This document shows positions 1 to 5,857 of a stretch of DNA of 7,589 bases, piece by piece. Below the pieces are notes generated by a model. The model saw only the letters and a list, made by a program, of their open reading frames with translations. It was not told the origin of the DNA and made no database searches. The stretch spans positions 1-7,589 of the forward strand of contig DMJL01000103.1 in NCBI GenBank assembly GCA_003451785.1, given 5' to 3'. The DNA comes from Bacteroidales bacterium. GTDB taxonomy: Bacteria > Bacteroidota > Bacteroidia > Bacteroidales > UBA7960. Position 1 is the first letter of the stretch, and each line of letters begins with the position of its first letter. Made by a program: the position numbers and the translations under genes.

Positions 1-409
1 ACTGTGCAACAGCATCTAAGTTGAGAAAAGATCCAATTACAACTACACAACCTGTATTATTAGCCACCTTAATGGCTTGAGTGCCATTGGTAGTATTCAT
101 AGCAATGGTTTTCCCTCGCAATGACGGATCTAAAAAATTAAATGGAGAGTTTCCTATATCGGCACATTGCAATTTATGCCCATCCCGCTCACCTGCAACT
201 ATATAGCCCTTTTGTTTGTATGCTTCACTTTCCCATATTTCGGCTACAGGAATTATGCTTTTTACTCCATTATGCAATGCCGCACAGATAGCTGTTGTAG
301 CCCTGAAGATATCTACAATAACCACAACAGCATTTTCTTTGGCAAACAGCGGCCAAGATAGTGGCGAAAAACAAACCTCTACGCTATATTTTCCGGTTTC
401 GTTGTACAT
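1..409 (-). CDS. comB: 2-phosphosulfolactate phosphatase family protein (ComB), 3' end cut by the window
   Basis: I translated the minus strand by hand from the ATG at 409-407 and obtained 136 open residues to the window edge. ComB proteins are about 240 residues, so roughly the C-terminal 40% is missing. ComB is a Mg-dependent acid phosphatase that converts 2-phosphosulfolactate to 3-sulfolactate, a step of coenzyme M synthesis in methanogens. Family motifs visible are VDIFRATT (residues 32-39), AGERDG (72-77), DIGNSP (84-89) and MNTTNGT (104-110). The frame stays open upstream to 499 but has no other ATG or GTG, so 409 is the best start. There are 62 bp between gcvT and this start and no promoter consensus, so cotranscription with gcvT is likely (inference). 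Family assignment is strong. The physiological role in a bacterium without coenzyme M is not shown by the sequence. Confidence 0.9.
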   Translation of the reverse strand, partial: MYNETGKYSVEVCFSPLSWPLFAKENAVVVIVDIFRATTAICAALHNGVKSIIPVAEIWESEAYKQKGYIVAGERDGHKLQCADIGNSPFNFLDPSLRGKTIAMNTTNGTQAIKVANNTGCVVVIGSFLNLDAVAQ

Positions 410-471
410 TTTGGTAGTGCAATCTGCAAATTGAGTCAAAGAGACTGTAAGGCACTTAGATTCTAAAATTA

Positions 472-1560
472 TTACTTGTAAAAGGGAAGTTTCACAACTT
501 CAGCCCTTACTGCTTTACCTCTTATTTCGATGAATATGGTGCTTCCTATGGATGCATAATTTGGTTTTACATAACCCAAGCCAATAGCTTCTTTTAGCAT
601 TGGCGACATGGTGCCTGAAGTTACTTCACCTATAGCGTTGCCATCATCAGTTATAATTGGATAGTGCTGGCGTGGTACACCTTTGTCAATCATTTTGAAA
701 CCTACCAATTTTCGCTCAACCCCAAGGTTTTTCTGTTTCAAAAGATTTTCTTTGTTAATCATGTTTTTGCCCTCGCTGAATTTTGTAATCCAGCCCAAAC
801 CGGCTTCAATAGGTGAAGTTGTGTCGCTCAACTCATTGCCATAAAGGCAAAATCCTGCTTCGAGCCTCAAGGTGTCGCGAGCTGCCAAGCCAATGGGCTT
901 TATACCATATTCCGCACCAGCTTCTAATACCGCTTCGTAGATAGCAATAGCATGTTCGTTAGGAAAATAAATCTCGCAACCTCCAGCACCGGTATAGCCT
1001 GTAGTTGAAATCAATACTTCATCAATACCAGCAAATTGTACTACCTTAAAATTGTAGTATTGCATATCCACAATAGGGGTGGGGGTCAACTTCTGCATTG
1101 CTTTCAATGCTAAGGGGCCTTGCACTGCAAGCTGTGAAATATCATCGGATACATTTCTCAATTGCGCGCCTATGCCCTCGTTTTGTGCATTTATCCATGC
1201 CCAATCCTTATCTATATTTGCTGCATTCACTACCAACAGATATTTCTCAGGACTAAATCTATACACCAAAAAATCGTCAACTATACCTCCCTCTAAATTT
1301 GGAAAACAGGTATATTGCACTTTTCCATCGGTTAGTGCTGATGCATCGTTTGAACTAACTTTTTGCAACAAATCCAATGCGCGGGGACCTTCTACCCAAA
1401 ATTCGCCCATGTGCGAAACATCGAAAACGCCCAAAGCTTTCCTAACGGTTTCGTGTTCTGCATTAACTCCTTCGAATTGTATTGGCATATAGAAGCCCGC
1501 AAACGACACCATCTTAGCGCCCATTGCTTCGTGCTTATCTTTGAGTGCTGTAGTTTTCAT
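472..1560 (-). CDS. gcvT: Aminomethyltransferase, glycine cleavage system T-protein
   Basis: This 362-residue protein matches the usual GcvT length (about 364 in E. coli). T-protein takes the aminomethyl group carried on lipoyl-GcvH and passes its carbon to tetrahydrofolate, giving 5,10-methylene-THF and ammonia in the cytoplasm. Recognisable family segments are the N-terminal MVSFAGFYMPIQF (17-29), FDVSHMGEF (46-54), the folate-site GGIVDDFLVY (91-100) with the conserved Asp pair 95/96, VNAAN (111-115), TGYTGAGGCEIYFP (187-200) and ARDTLRLEAGFCLYGNEL (227-244). A C-terminal barrel segment contains GEVTSGTMSP. The stop is TAA at 474-472. No gcvH or gcvP lies in the window, so the rest of the glycine cleavage system must be encoded elsewhere. 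The gene lies 116 bp downstream of sucC on the same strand. No glycine riboswitch is recognisable in that gap. Confidence 0.97.
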   Translation of the reverse strand: MKTTALKDKHEAMGAKMVSFAGFYMPIQFEGVNAEHETVRKALGVFDVSHMGEFWVEGPRALDLLQKVSSNDASALTDGKVQYTCFPNLEGGIVDDFLVYRFSPEKYLLVVNAANIDKDWAWINAQNEGIGAQLRNVSDDISQLAVQGPLALKAMQKLTPTPIVDMQYYNFKVVQFAGIDEVLISTTGYTGAGGCEIYFPNEHAIAIYEAVLEAGAEYGIKPIGLAARDTLRLEAGFCLYGNELSDTTSPIEAGLGWITKFSEGKNMINKENLLKQKNLGVERKLVGFKMIDKGVPRQHYPIITDDGNAIGEVTSGTMSPMLKEAIGLGYVKPNYASIGSTIFIEIRGKAVRAEVVKLPFYK

Positions 1561-1587
1561 AAAAAATTAATTATGTTTCAATCCATT

Positions 1588-1607
1588 AGGTAGCAACAAG
1601 GCTACTT
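1588..1607. other. Short inverted repeat in the sucC-gcvT gap
   Basis: AGGTAGC (1588-1594) faces GCTACTT (1601-1607) across a 6-base loop, giving six Watson-Crick pairs and one G-U pair. Neither strand has a T-run directly after the stem, so it is not a standard intrinsic terminator. It may be a weak attenuator or RNA-processing site between sucC and gcvT, or chance. Confidence 0.25.
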
Positions 1608-1608
1608 T

Positions 1609-1616
1609 CAAAAATA
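1609..1616 (-). promoter_or_regulatory. Possible secondary -7 box ahead of gcvT
   Basis: Read on the minus strand this is TATTTTTG, a full match to the Bacteroidota -7 consensus TAnnTTTG, about 50 bp upstream of the gcvT ATG. No convincing TTTG -33 element lies 19-23 bp upstream, and the region is A/T-rich, so chance is quite possible. If real, it would let gcvT-comB be expressed independently of sucC. Confidence 0.3.
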
Positions 1617-1676
1617 TTTTGTTCAATGTGAGAATCTGAATTTCGTTTTAGTTCCTAAATAACCATACCAAAACTA

Positions 1677-2876
1677 TCATGAAGTCTGGGCAATGAAACG
1701 CTTCAATAACTGCGCTGCATCATCCAATTGCAAAGCAGTATTCACCGCCAGCCCAGAATTTTTTATGAGTTCGGCGGCTTCTATTGCATTGGTTCCCTGA
1801 AGCCTTACAATAATTGGAAGAGCAATATTGCCAATATTCTTATAGGCTTCAACAATTCCCATAGCAACCCTATCGCATCTTACAATGCCACCAAAAATAT
1901 TCACCAGAATAATTTTCACATTAGGATCTTTAAGCAATATGCGAAACGCCTTCTCTACCCTCGTGGAATCTGCAGTGCCTCCAACATCTAAGAAATTTGC
2001 AGGGTAGCCACCGCTCATTTGAATAATATCCATGGTAGCCATTGCCAATCCGGCACCATTTACCATACATCCTACATTTCCATCCAATTTTATATAGTTC
2101 AATTTGTTGTCTCGCGCTTCCACATCGAGTGGATCCTCCTCATTCAAATCGCGCATTTCTTCAATCTCAGGATGTCTGTACAGAGCGTTGTCGTCAATAA
2201 CCATTTTGGTATCAACAACTAACATTTTATCGTCCGATGTCTTAAACAATGGATTGATTTCCAAAGTAGTGGCATCATTTTCTAAATATGCGTTGTAAAT
2301 CTTAGGAATCATACTTACCATGGATTTAAATGCCGCACCGCTAAGTCCCAAATTGAACGCGATTCGCCGTGCCTGAAATGGAAGGATACCATGATAGGGA
2401 TCTATTTCTTCCTTAAAAAGGTATTGTGGTGTTTCTTCGGCCACTTCTTCAATATTCATCCCGCCTTTGGGCGAATAGATAACAATATTTCGAGAAAGAT
2501 TGCGGTTGAACACTATGCCGAAATAGAATTCCTGGGGCTGAGATATTCCTGGATAATAGATACCTTGCTCAATCAAAACTTTCTTCACCTTTTTGCCTTC
2601 AGGTCCTGTTTGCGGTGTTACAAGCTGCATTCCCAAAATCTGGTTTGCATACAAAGCAACATCATCCAGCGATTTGGCAATTTTCACACCGCCGCCCTTG
2701 CCTCTACCTCCAGCATGAATTTGCGCTTTTATTGCCCAAATAGAAATTCCCGTTCGTGCTTGTACTTCTTTTGCAGCAGAAATTGAATCGGTTGCATCAT
2801 CAATCAAAATACTTTCGGCAATAGGAACACCATATTTCTTTAGAATAGCCTTACCTTGATACTCGTGAAGGTTCAT
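1677..2876 (-). CDS. sucC: Succinyl-CoA synthetase (ADP-forming), beta subunit
   Basis: The 399-residue product is full length (388 in E. coli). With SucD it catalyses reversible succinyl-CoA + ADP + Pi to succinate + CoA + ATP in the TCA cycle. The N-terminal ATP-grasp fold begins MNLHEYQGKAIL and carries IKAQIHAGGRGKGGGVK (49-65), the nucleotide-binding lysine and glycine-rich loop. LEINPL (205-210) and VVDTK (220-224) supply the Glu/Asn/Asp metal ligands of the family. The C-terminal CoA-ligase domain shows NGAGLAMATMDII (273-285), FLDVGGTAD (295-303), ILVNIFGGIVRCD (323-335) and RLQGTNA (358-364). The gene ends with tandem in-frame stops TGA TAG. sucD is not adjacent, so the alpha subunit must be encoded elsewhere. 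This is probably the first gene of the leftward unit (inference from the upstream promoter boxes). Confidence 0.97.
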   Translation of the reverse strand: MNLHEYQGKAILKKYGVPIAESILIDDATDSISAAKEVQARTGISIWAIKAQIHAGGRGKGGGVKIAKSLDDVALYANQILGMQLVTPQTGPEGKKVKKVLIEQGIYYPGISQPQEFYFGIVFNRNLSRNIVIYSPKGGMNIEEVAEETPQYLFKEEIDPYHGILPFQARRIAFNLGLSGAAFKSMVSMIPKIYNAYLENDATTLEINPLFKTSDDKMLVVDTKMVIDDNALYRHPEIEEMRDLNEEDPLDVEARDNKLNYIKLDGNVGCMVNGAGLAMATMDIIQMSGGYPANFLDVGGTADSTRVEKAFRILLKDPNVKIILVNIFGGIVRCDRVAMGIVEAYKNIGNIALPIIVRLQGTNAIEAAELIKNSGLAVNTALQLDDAAQLLKRFIAQTS

Positions 2877-2940
2877 AGATTATTGTGGTTTTGTAGGTTA
2901 AATAAACTTTTTGAGTCAAATCCGTAATTTTCTACTTAAG

Positions 2941-2956
2941 CAAATGTACAAATTTA
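2941..2956 (-). promoter_or_regulatory. Tandem -7 boxes of the sucC unit
   Basis: On the minus strand the two abutting octamers read TAAATTTG (2956-2949) and TACATTTG (2948-2941). Both fully match the Bacteroidota -7 consensus TAnnTTTG. They lie 65-80 bp upstream of the sucC ATG, implying start sites near 2935-2943 and a leader of about 60 bases. The -33 element is not clear: the best candidate is TTTC at 2974-2971, 22 bp from the proximal box, one base off TTTG. The assignment rests on consensus match and position only. Confidence 0.5.
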
Positions 2957-3069
2957 GCCATTGGGCTGGTGAAATTTAATTAAGAAACATACTACATAAC
3001 ACTTTGGTTCGTTCTACAAATGAATAATCACCCTTTTGCGAATTTAGTTTGATATTCTCCATGTAACTA

Positions 3070-3141
3070 ATGCTGAAAAATCAGCTAGAGAGTTATTTTA
3101 GAATGTTCTTTCAGAAAAGTAAGTCTAACAAAAAAAAATAG
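3070..3141 (+). CDS. Possible 23-residue small ORF, unrecognised
   Basis: An ATG at 3070 opens a 23-residue lysine-rich frame (MLKNQLESYFRMFFQKSKSN followed by three lysines). It ends at TAG 3139-3141 directly after a run of nine A. The next codon is the ATG of the frame at 3142-3378, in the same reading frame. An in-frame TAA at 3064-3066 closes the upstream side. No promoter consensus lies close upstream. It could be the N-terminal part of one gene broken by an amber mutation, a leader peptide, or chance. I do not recognise it. Confidence 0.18.
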   Translation: MLKNQLESYFRMFFQKSKSNKKK

Positions 3142-3378
3142 ATGAATCAAAATTTTACCACTTCGGACCTGGCCATTACCCTAAAAAAGAAGATGATTAC
3201 TGTAAAAAGGGCAAAATTTAGAAGGAGGCCTGCCATCAGCGTCTTTTCAGTCTATCGTAACAATTTTCCGCCCTTATTGCCATCCCCAAATGTGATTGCC
3301 AACATTCTTCAGCACGCATTGACGCATAGCAAAGTGCAAGATCCTGCAAGGTGGGATACGCTTATTTTTAGCAATTAG
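3142..3378 (+). CDS. Hypothetical small basic protein, unrecognised
   Basis: This 78-codon frame starts at the ATG immediately after a TAG and ends at TAG 3376-3378. The product is basic, with a cluster KRAKFRRR (residues 23-30), followed by a proline-rich turn and an amphipathic-looking segment NVIANILQHALTHSK (50-64). There is no signal peptide or membrane segment. Codon choice resembles the neighbouring genes, which gives mild support for coding. There is no TAnnTTTG box or ribosome-binding signal upstream, and an internal AAGGAGG is not followed by a start. It stands alone between divergent units. It may be a real orphan, the remnant of a longer gene (see the in-frame stretch at 3070-3141), or spurious. 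No function is proposed. Confidence 0.35.
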   Translation: MNQNFTTSDLAITLKKKMITVKRAKFRRRPAISVFSVYRNNFPPLLPSPNVIANILQHALTHSKVQDPARWDTLIFSN

Positions 3379-3484
3379 CCATTTAGAAAATCATAGCACC
3401 AGAGCGTACTTCATTTAGTTCTAAGTTTTAATCTGTTTGCCATCTATTAGTTGTGGCAACCAATCTGCTTTGAGTGGATTTTAG

Positions 3485-3578
3485 GCAATTTAGCCGATAG
3501 GCTTTCCAAATATCGCCCCTGCGTTTGCAGATAATACAATGCTTTAGGCATATATTTGCAAAGCAATTAGGCTTTTCC
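3485..3578. repeat. Imperfect direct repeat, two copies
   Basis: GCAATT followed after eight extra bases by AGGCTTTCC (3485-3507) recurs as contiguous GCAATTAGGCTTTTCC (3563-3578). A third, shorter word GCAATTAGCC lies at 3371-3380. The two main copies differ by an 8-base insertion and one T. The second copy lies between the namZ -7 box and the palindrome. It could be decayed duplication or repeated binding words; chance in A/T-rich DNA is not excluded. Confidence 0.3.
3524..3558 (+). promoter_or_regulatory. Candidate promoter of namZ-prmC
   Basis: TATATTTG at 3551-3558 is a full match to the Bacteroidota -7 box. TTTG at 3524-3527 is a matching -33 element, with 23 bp between them, slightly long but within the tolerated range. 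It points rightward at namZ, predicting transcription from about 3563 and a leader of roughly 105 bases. This is the best two-element promoter in the window. Confidence 0.5.
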
Positions 3579-3596
3579 GATGGTTTTAAAACCATC
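3579..3596. repeat. Perfect 18-bp palindrome in the namZ leader
   Basis: GATGGTTTTAAAACCATC is an exact self-complementary sequence with no spacer. It begins about 16 bases downstream of the start site predicted from the -7 box at 3551-3558. As DNA it could be an operator for a dimeric regulator. As RNA it would form a 7-bp stem with a UUAA loop. TCCGAT (3576-3581), overlapping its left arm, is also complementary to ATCGGA (3619-3624), so an alternative pairing exists. The regulatory role is inferred. Confidence 0.45.
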
Positions 3597-3669
3597 CAAT
3601 AGGTCTTCTTTACCAACTATCGGATAGGAAATAAGTGCGTTGGCAACATAAGAAATATAAATTCACTGT

Positions 3670-4899
3670 ATGAATAATTTTTTTGTAATTCTTAGTTTGG
3701 CTTTGGTTATGCTTTTTGCACAATGCCGAGCTAACACAATTAATAGTGGGCAAAATTTATCATTTGCCCAAAAGCCTATTCACGAAGGGTTGGCGCTTGG
3801 AGGTGAGCGCACCTATTTGTATTTTCCAATGCTCAGGGGCAAAAGAATTGCCGTGGCAGGCAACCACACAAGTTTGGTAGGCAATACACATTTGGTGGAT
3901 ACCCTAGTCCGGTCAGGAAAAAATGTTGTAAAGATTTTCAGCCCCGAACATGGATTCAGGGGCACTGCACCCGATGGGGCTTATGTTGCAAGTGGTATGG
4001 ATCCTTCAAAGGGCATAATGGTTATCAGTCTTTATGGTCCGGCCCGACGACCAACACCCGAACAACTTGCAGGGATTGATGTTATACTTTTTGACATGCA
4101 AGATGTAGGTGCAAGGTTTTATACCTATATTTCTACCATGACTATGCTCATGCAAGTAGCTGCACGCCAGAATATTCCGGTGATAGTGTTAGATAGACCC
4201 AATCCCAATGGCCATTTTATAGATGGTCCTGTGCTCGATATGGAATTTAGTTCTTTTGTGGGTTTGCATCCGGTGCCTGTGGTGCATGGTATGACTATTG
4301 GTGAGTTTGCATTGATGATAAACGGCGAAGGATGGTTGGGGGGCGACTTGCAATCCAATCTCACTGTGATTCCATTAAAAAATTACGACCGCACAATGCC
4401 CTACGCATTGCCCGTGCCACCATCGCCCAATCTGCCCAATATGCTTTCAATATACTTATACCCATCCTTGTGCTTTTTTGAAGGGACTGCTATTAGCGTT
4501 GGAAGAGGCACAGAGTTTCCCTTTCAAGTATTTGGAAGCGAAAGACTTCCATCAGAAAGGTTTCCGTTTACATTCACCCCTAAAAGTATATCTGCTTCAA
4601 CCAATCCTCCACTGCTTGGATTGAAATGCAATGGCAAGGATTTGCGACAATTAAGCAAGGAAGAAATTCGTGCTTCAAGAAGAATCAATCTATCGTACCT
4701 TCTAAAGGCATTCCACTATTTTCCCGACAAAAGCCGTTTCTTTAATCCTTTTTTCGATCGCCTTGCCGGAACCAATTTGCTTCGCAATCAGATTAAAGCC
4801 GGACTTACCGAACAACAAATAAGAGAATCGTGGCAACCCGGTTTGAATGCCTTCAGAGCTATAAGGGCTAAATATCTATTGTATCCGGATTTTGAATAG
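3670..4899 (+). CDS. namZ: Secreted exo-beta-N-acetylmuramidase, NamZ / DUF1343 family
   Basis: The 409-residue protein belongs to the DUF1343 family (glycoside hydrolase family GH171, B. subtilis NamZ/YbbC). These enzymes release terminal MurNAc from peptidoglycan fragments for recycling. A hydrophobic export signal (about residues 3-18) is followed by C19. The -1 residue is Gln (FAQC), so the lipobox is non-canonical, and cleavage after RA (20-21) by signal peptidase I is the alternative. Family motifs in order are GNHTSLVG (64-71), SPEHGFRG (91-98, with the glutamate thought to be catalytic), SLYGP (120-124), FDMQDVGARFYTYISTM (141-157), LDRPNPN (174-180), PVVHGMTIGE (203-212), PPSPNLPN (250-257) and GRGTEFPFQ (278-286). 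The length is near that of other family members. The ATG is the only start that keeps the signal peptide intact. The gene ends 5 bp before the prmC ATG, so the two are almost certainly cotranscribed. The family call is firm; exact substrate is inferred. Confidence 0.92.
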   Translation: MNNFFVILSLALVMLFAQCRANTINSGQNLSFAQKPIHEGLALGGERTYLYFPMLRGKRIAVAGNHTSLVGNTHLVDTLVRSGKNVVKIFSPEHGFRGTAPDGAYVASGMDPSKGIMVISLYGPARRPTPEQLAGIDVILFDMQDVGARFYTYISTMTMLMQVAARQNIPVIVLDRPNPNGHFIDGPVLDMEFSSFVGLHPVPVVHGMTIGEFALMINGEGWLGGDLQSNLTVIPLKNYDRTMPYALPVPPSPNLPNMLSIYLYPSLCFFEGTAISVGRGTEFPFQVFGSERLPSERFPFTFTPKSISASTNPPLLGLKCNGKDLRQLSKEEIRASRRINLSYLLKAFHYFPDKSRFFNPFFDRLAGTNLLRNQIKAGLTEQQIRESWQPGLNAFRAIRAKYLLYPDFE

Positions 4900-4904
4900 T
4901 GGAT

Positions 4905-5786
4905 ATGAGCAAAGAAGAGAACCTTACCGTAGGCAATGCTTGGGGCATTTTTAATAGTAAACTCTCTGAATACTATTCCGCAAACGAAATTCATTCGCTT
5001 GGGAATATAATTTTCGAACACTTCTTTAATCTGGATCCTGCTCAGCGTATCTTGCAGCGTAACCACCTTATAGCTCAAGGGTTTGGTGCAAAACTTGAAG
5101 AAATTATTGAACAGCTAAAACTTCATATACCGGTTCAATACATTACGGGAGTTGCACATTTTTGTAATCTGCAGTTTGAAGTAGATAAAAGAGTGCTAAT
5201 ACCTCGACCTGAAACTGAAGAGCTTGTTGCTTGGGTATATTCAACGATATGCACAAATTGCTTTGATAGCAGCCAATTGCAAATACTCGATGTATGTACT
5301 GGCAGTGGATGCATTGCTATTAGCCTTGCAAAACAGTTGAAGGATGCAAAGATTAAGGGCTGCGACATTTCAGAAGCAGCCTTGGATCTGGCTATGGAGA
5401 ATGCTAAAAAAAACCAAACGGAGGTTGAGTTTTTTCATTTCGATGCGCTGAACGATAGCTTATTATTGCAAAATCTTGATGCTATAGTTTGCAATCCACC
5501 TTATGTTACCAACAATGAGAAAATGCAAATGCAGACAAATGTGCTTAATTTTGAACCCCATTTGGCATTGTTTGTTCCCGACAATGATCCTCTGCTTTTC
5601 TATAGAGCAGTAGCCCGACTGGCTTACCTTTCGCTAAAATCAGGTGGTTGGCTATTCTTCGAAATCAATGAAAATTTCTCAAATGAAACATCATTATGCA
5701 TTATAAATGAAGGATTTAAAGATGTTCAGCTAAAACGAGACTTTAATCAAAAACCACGATTTATTGCAGCACAAAAAATTTTGTAA
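4905..5786 (+). CDS. prmC: Peptide chain release factor N5-glutamine methyltransferase
   Basis: PrmC methylates the glutamine of the GGQ motif in release factors RF1 and RF2, using S-adenosylmethionine, in the cytoplasm. From the ATG at 4905 the protein has 293 residues (277 in E. coli). An N-terminal helical domain contains QYITG (78-82), followed by the Rossmann methyltransferase domain. Diagnostic motifs are RVLIPRPETEELV (96-108), the SAM-binding LDVCTGSGCIAISLA (128-142) and the catalytic NPPY in CNPPYV (196-201). A GTG at 4899, overlapping the namZ TAG, would add two residues. I prefer the ATG two codons later, though the GTG could permit translational coupling. Together with namZ it forms a two-gene unit, with a hairpin overlapping the prmC stop codon. 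Confidence 0.96.
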   Translation: MSKEENLTVGNAWGIFNSKLSEYYSANEIHSLGNIIFEHFFNLDPAQRILQRNHLIAQGFGAKLEEIIEQLKLHIPVQYITGVAHFCNLQFEVDKRVLIPRPETEELVAWVYSTICTNCFDSSQLQILDVCTGSGCIAISLAKQLKDAKIKGCDISEAALDLAMENAKKNQTEVEFFHFDALNDSLLLQNLDAIVCNPPYVTNNEKMQMQTNVLNFEPHLALFVPDNDPLLFYRAVARLAYLSLKSGGWLFFEINENFSNETSLCIINEGFKDVQLKRDFNQKPRFIAAQKIL

Positions 5787-5803
5787 GTCATTGTCCAATG
5801 ACT
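5786..5803 (+). terminator. Hairpin at the prmC stop, probable terminator
   Basis: AGTCATTG (5786-5793) and CAATGACT (5796-5803) form a perfect 8-bp inverted repeat with a 2-base gap, or 7 bp with a 4-base loop. It overlaps the last base of the prmC TAA. The stem is followed only by TAATTTAG, not a proper T-run, so termination may be partial. Position at the end of a unit is the main support. Confidence 0.45.
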
Positions 5804-5857
5804 AATTTAGCATTCTCAGGTATGGAAAAGATGGTTTTACCAATCGCATAAACAAAT

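Larger units (their letters stand above)
2877..3669. other. Gene-poor divergent region between sucC and namZ
   Basis: About 790 bp separate the divergent sucC and namZ starts. It holds the sucC leader and promoter boxes at the left and a possible small ORF pair at 3070-3378. An imperfect direct repeat lies within 3485-3578, followed by a promoter candidate and palindrome ahead of namZ. I see no tRNA, CRISPR array, insertion sequence or recognised riboswitch. The minus-strand open frame at 3428-3616 looks non-coding. Confidence 0.7.

Noticed and set aside
167..434. Two plus-strand open frames of 64 and 72 residues at the left end
   Set aside because: They overlap the minus-strand ComB frame, whose motifs are clear; the plus-strand products look like reverse-strand noise.
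1079..1492. 137-residue plus-strand open frame inside gcvT
   Set aside because: It is fully antisense to a gene with firm family motifs, is cysteine- and serine-rich as expected of a mirror frame, and resembles nothing known.
1728..2786. Several plus-strand open frames of 64-131 residues inside sucC
   Set aside because: All are antisense to the conserved sucC frame, with no start signals or recognisable product.
3221..3228. AAGGAGG resembling a strong Shine-Dalgarno site
   Set aside because: No start codon follows at a suitable distance, and other genes here do not use Shine-Dalgarno sites; it lies inside the hypothetical frame.
3428..3616. 62-residue minus-strand open frame in the namZ upstream region
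   Set aside because: Composition is rich in Cys, Trp and Arg without a recognisable pattern, and it spans the promoter candidate and palindrome; better explained as non-coding.
4125..5368. Minus-strand open frames of 77-96 residues within namZ and prmC
   Set aside because: Antisense shadows of genes with strong motifs, with no independent support.
5830..5839. GATGGTTTTA before the MscS gene, matching half of the namZ palindrome
   Set aside because: Only a 10-base half-site without its inverted partner; a single such match is plausible by chance in A/T-rich DNA.
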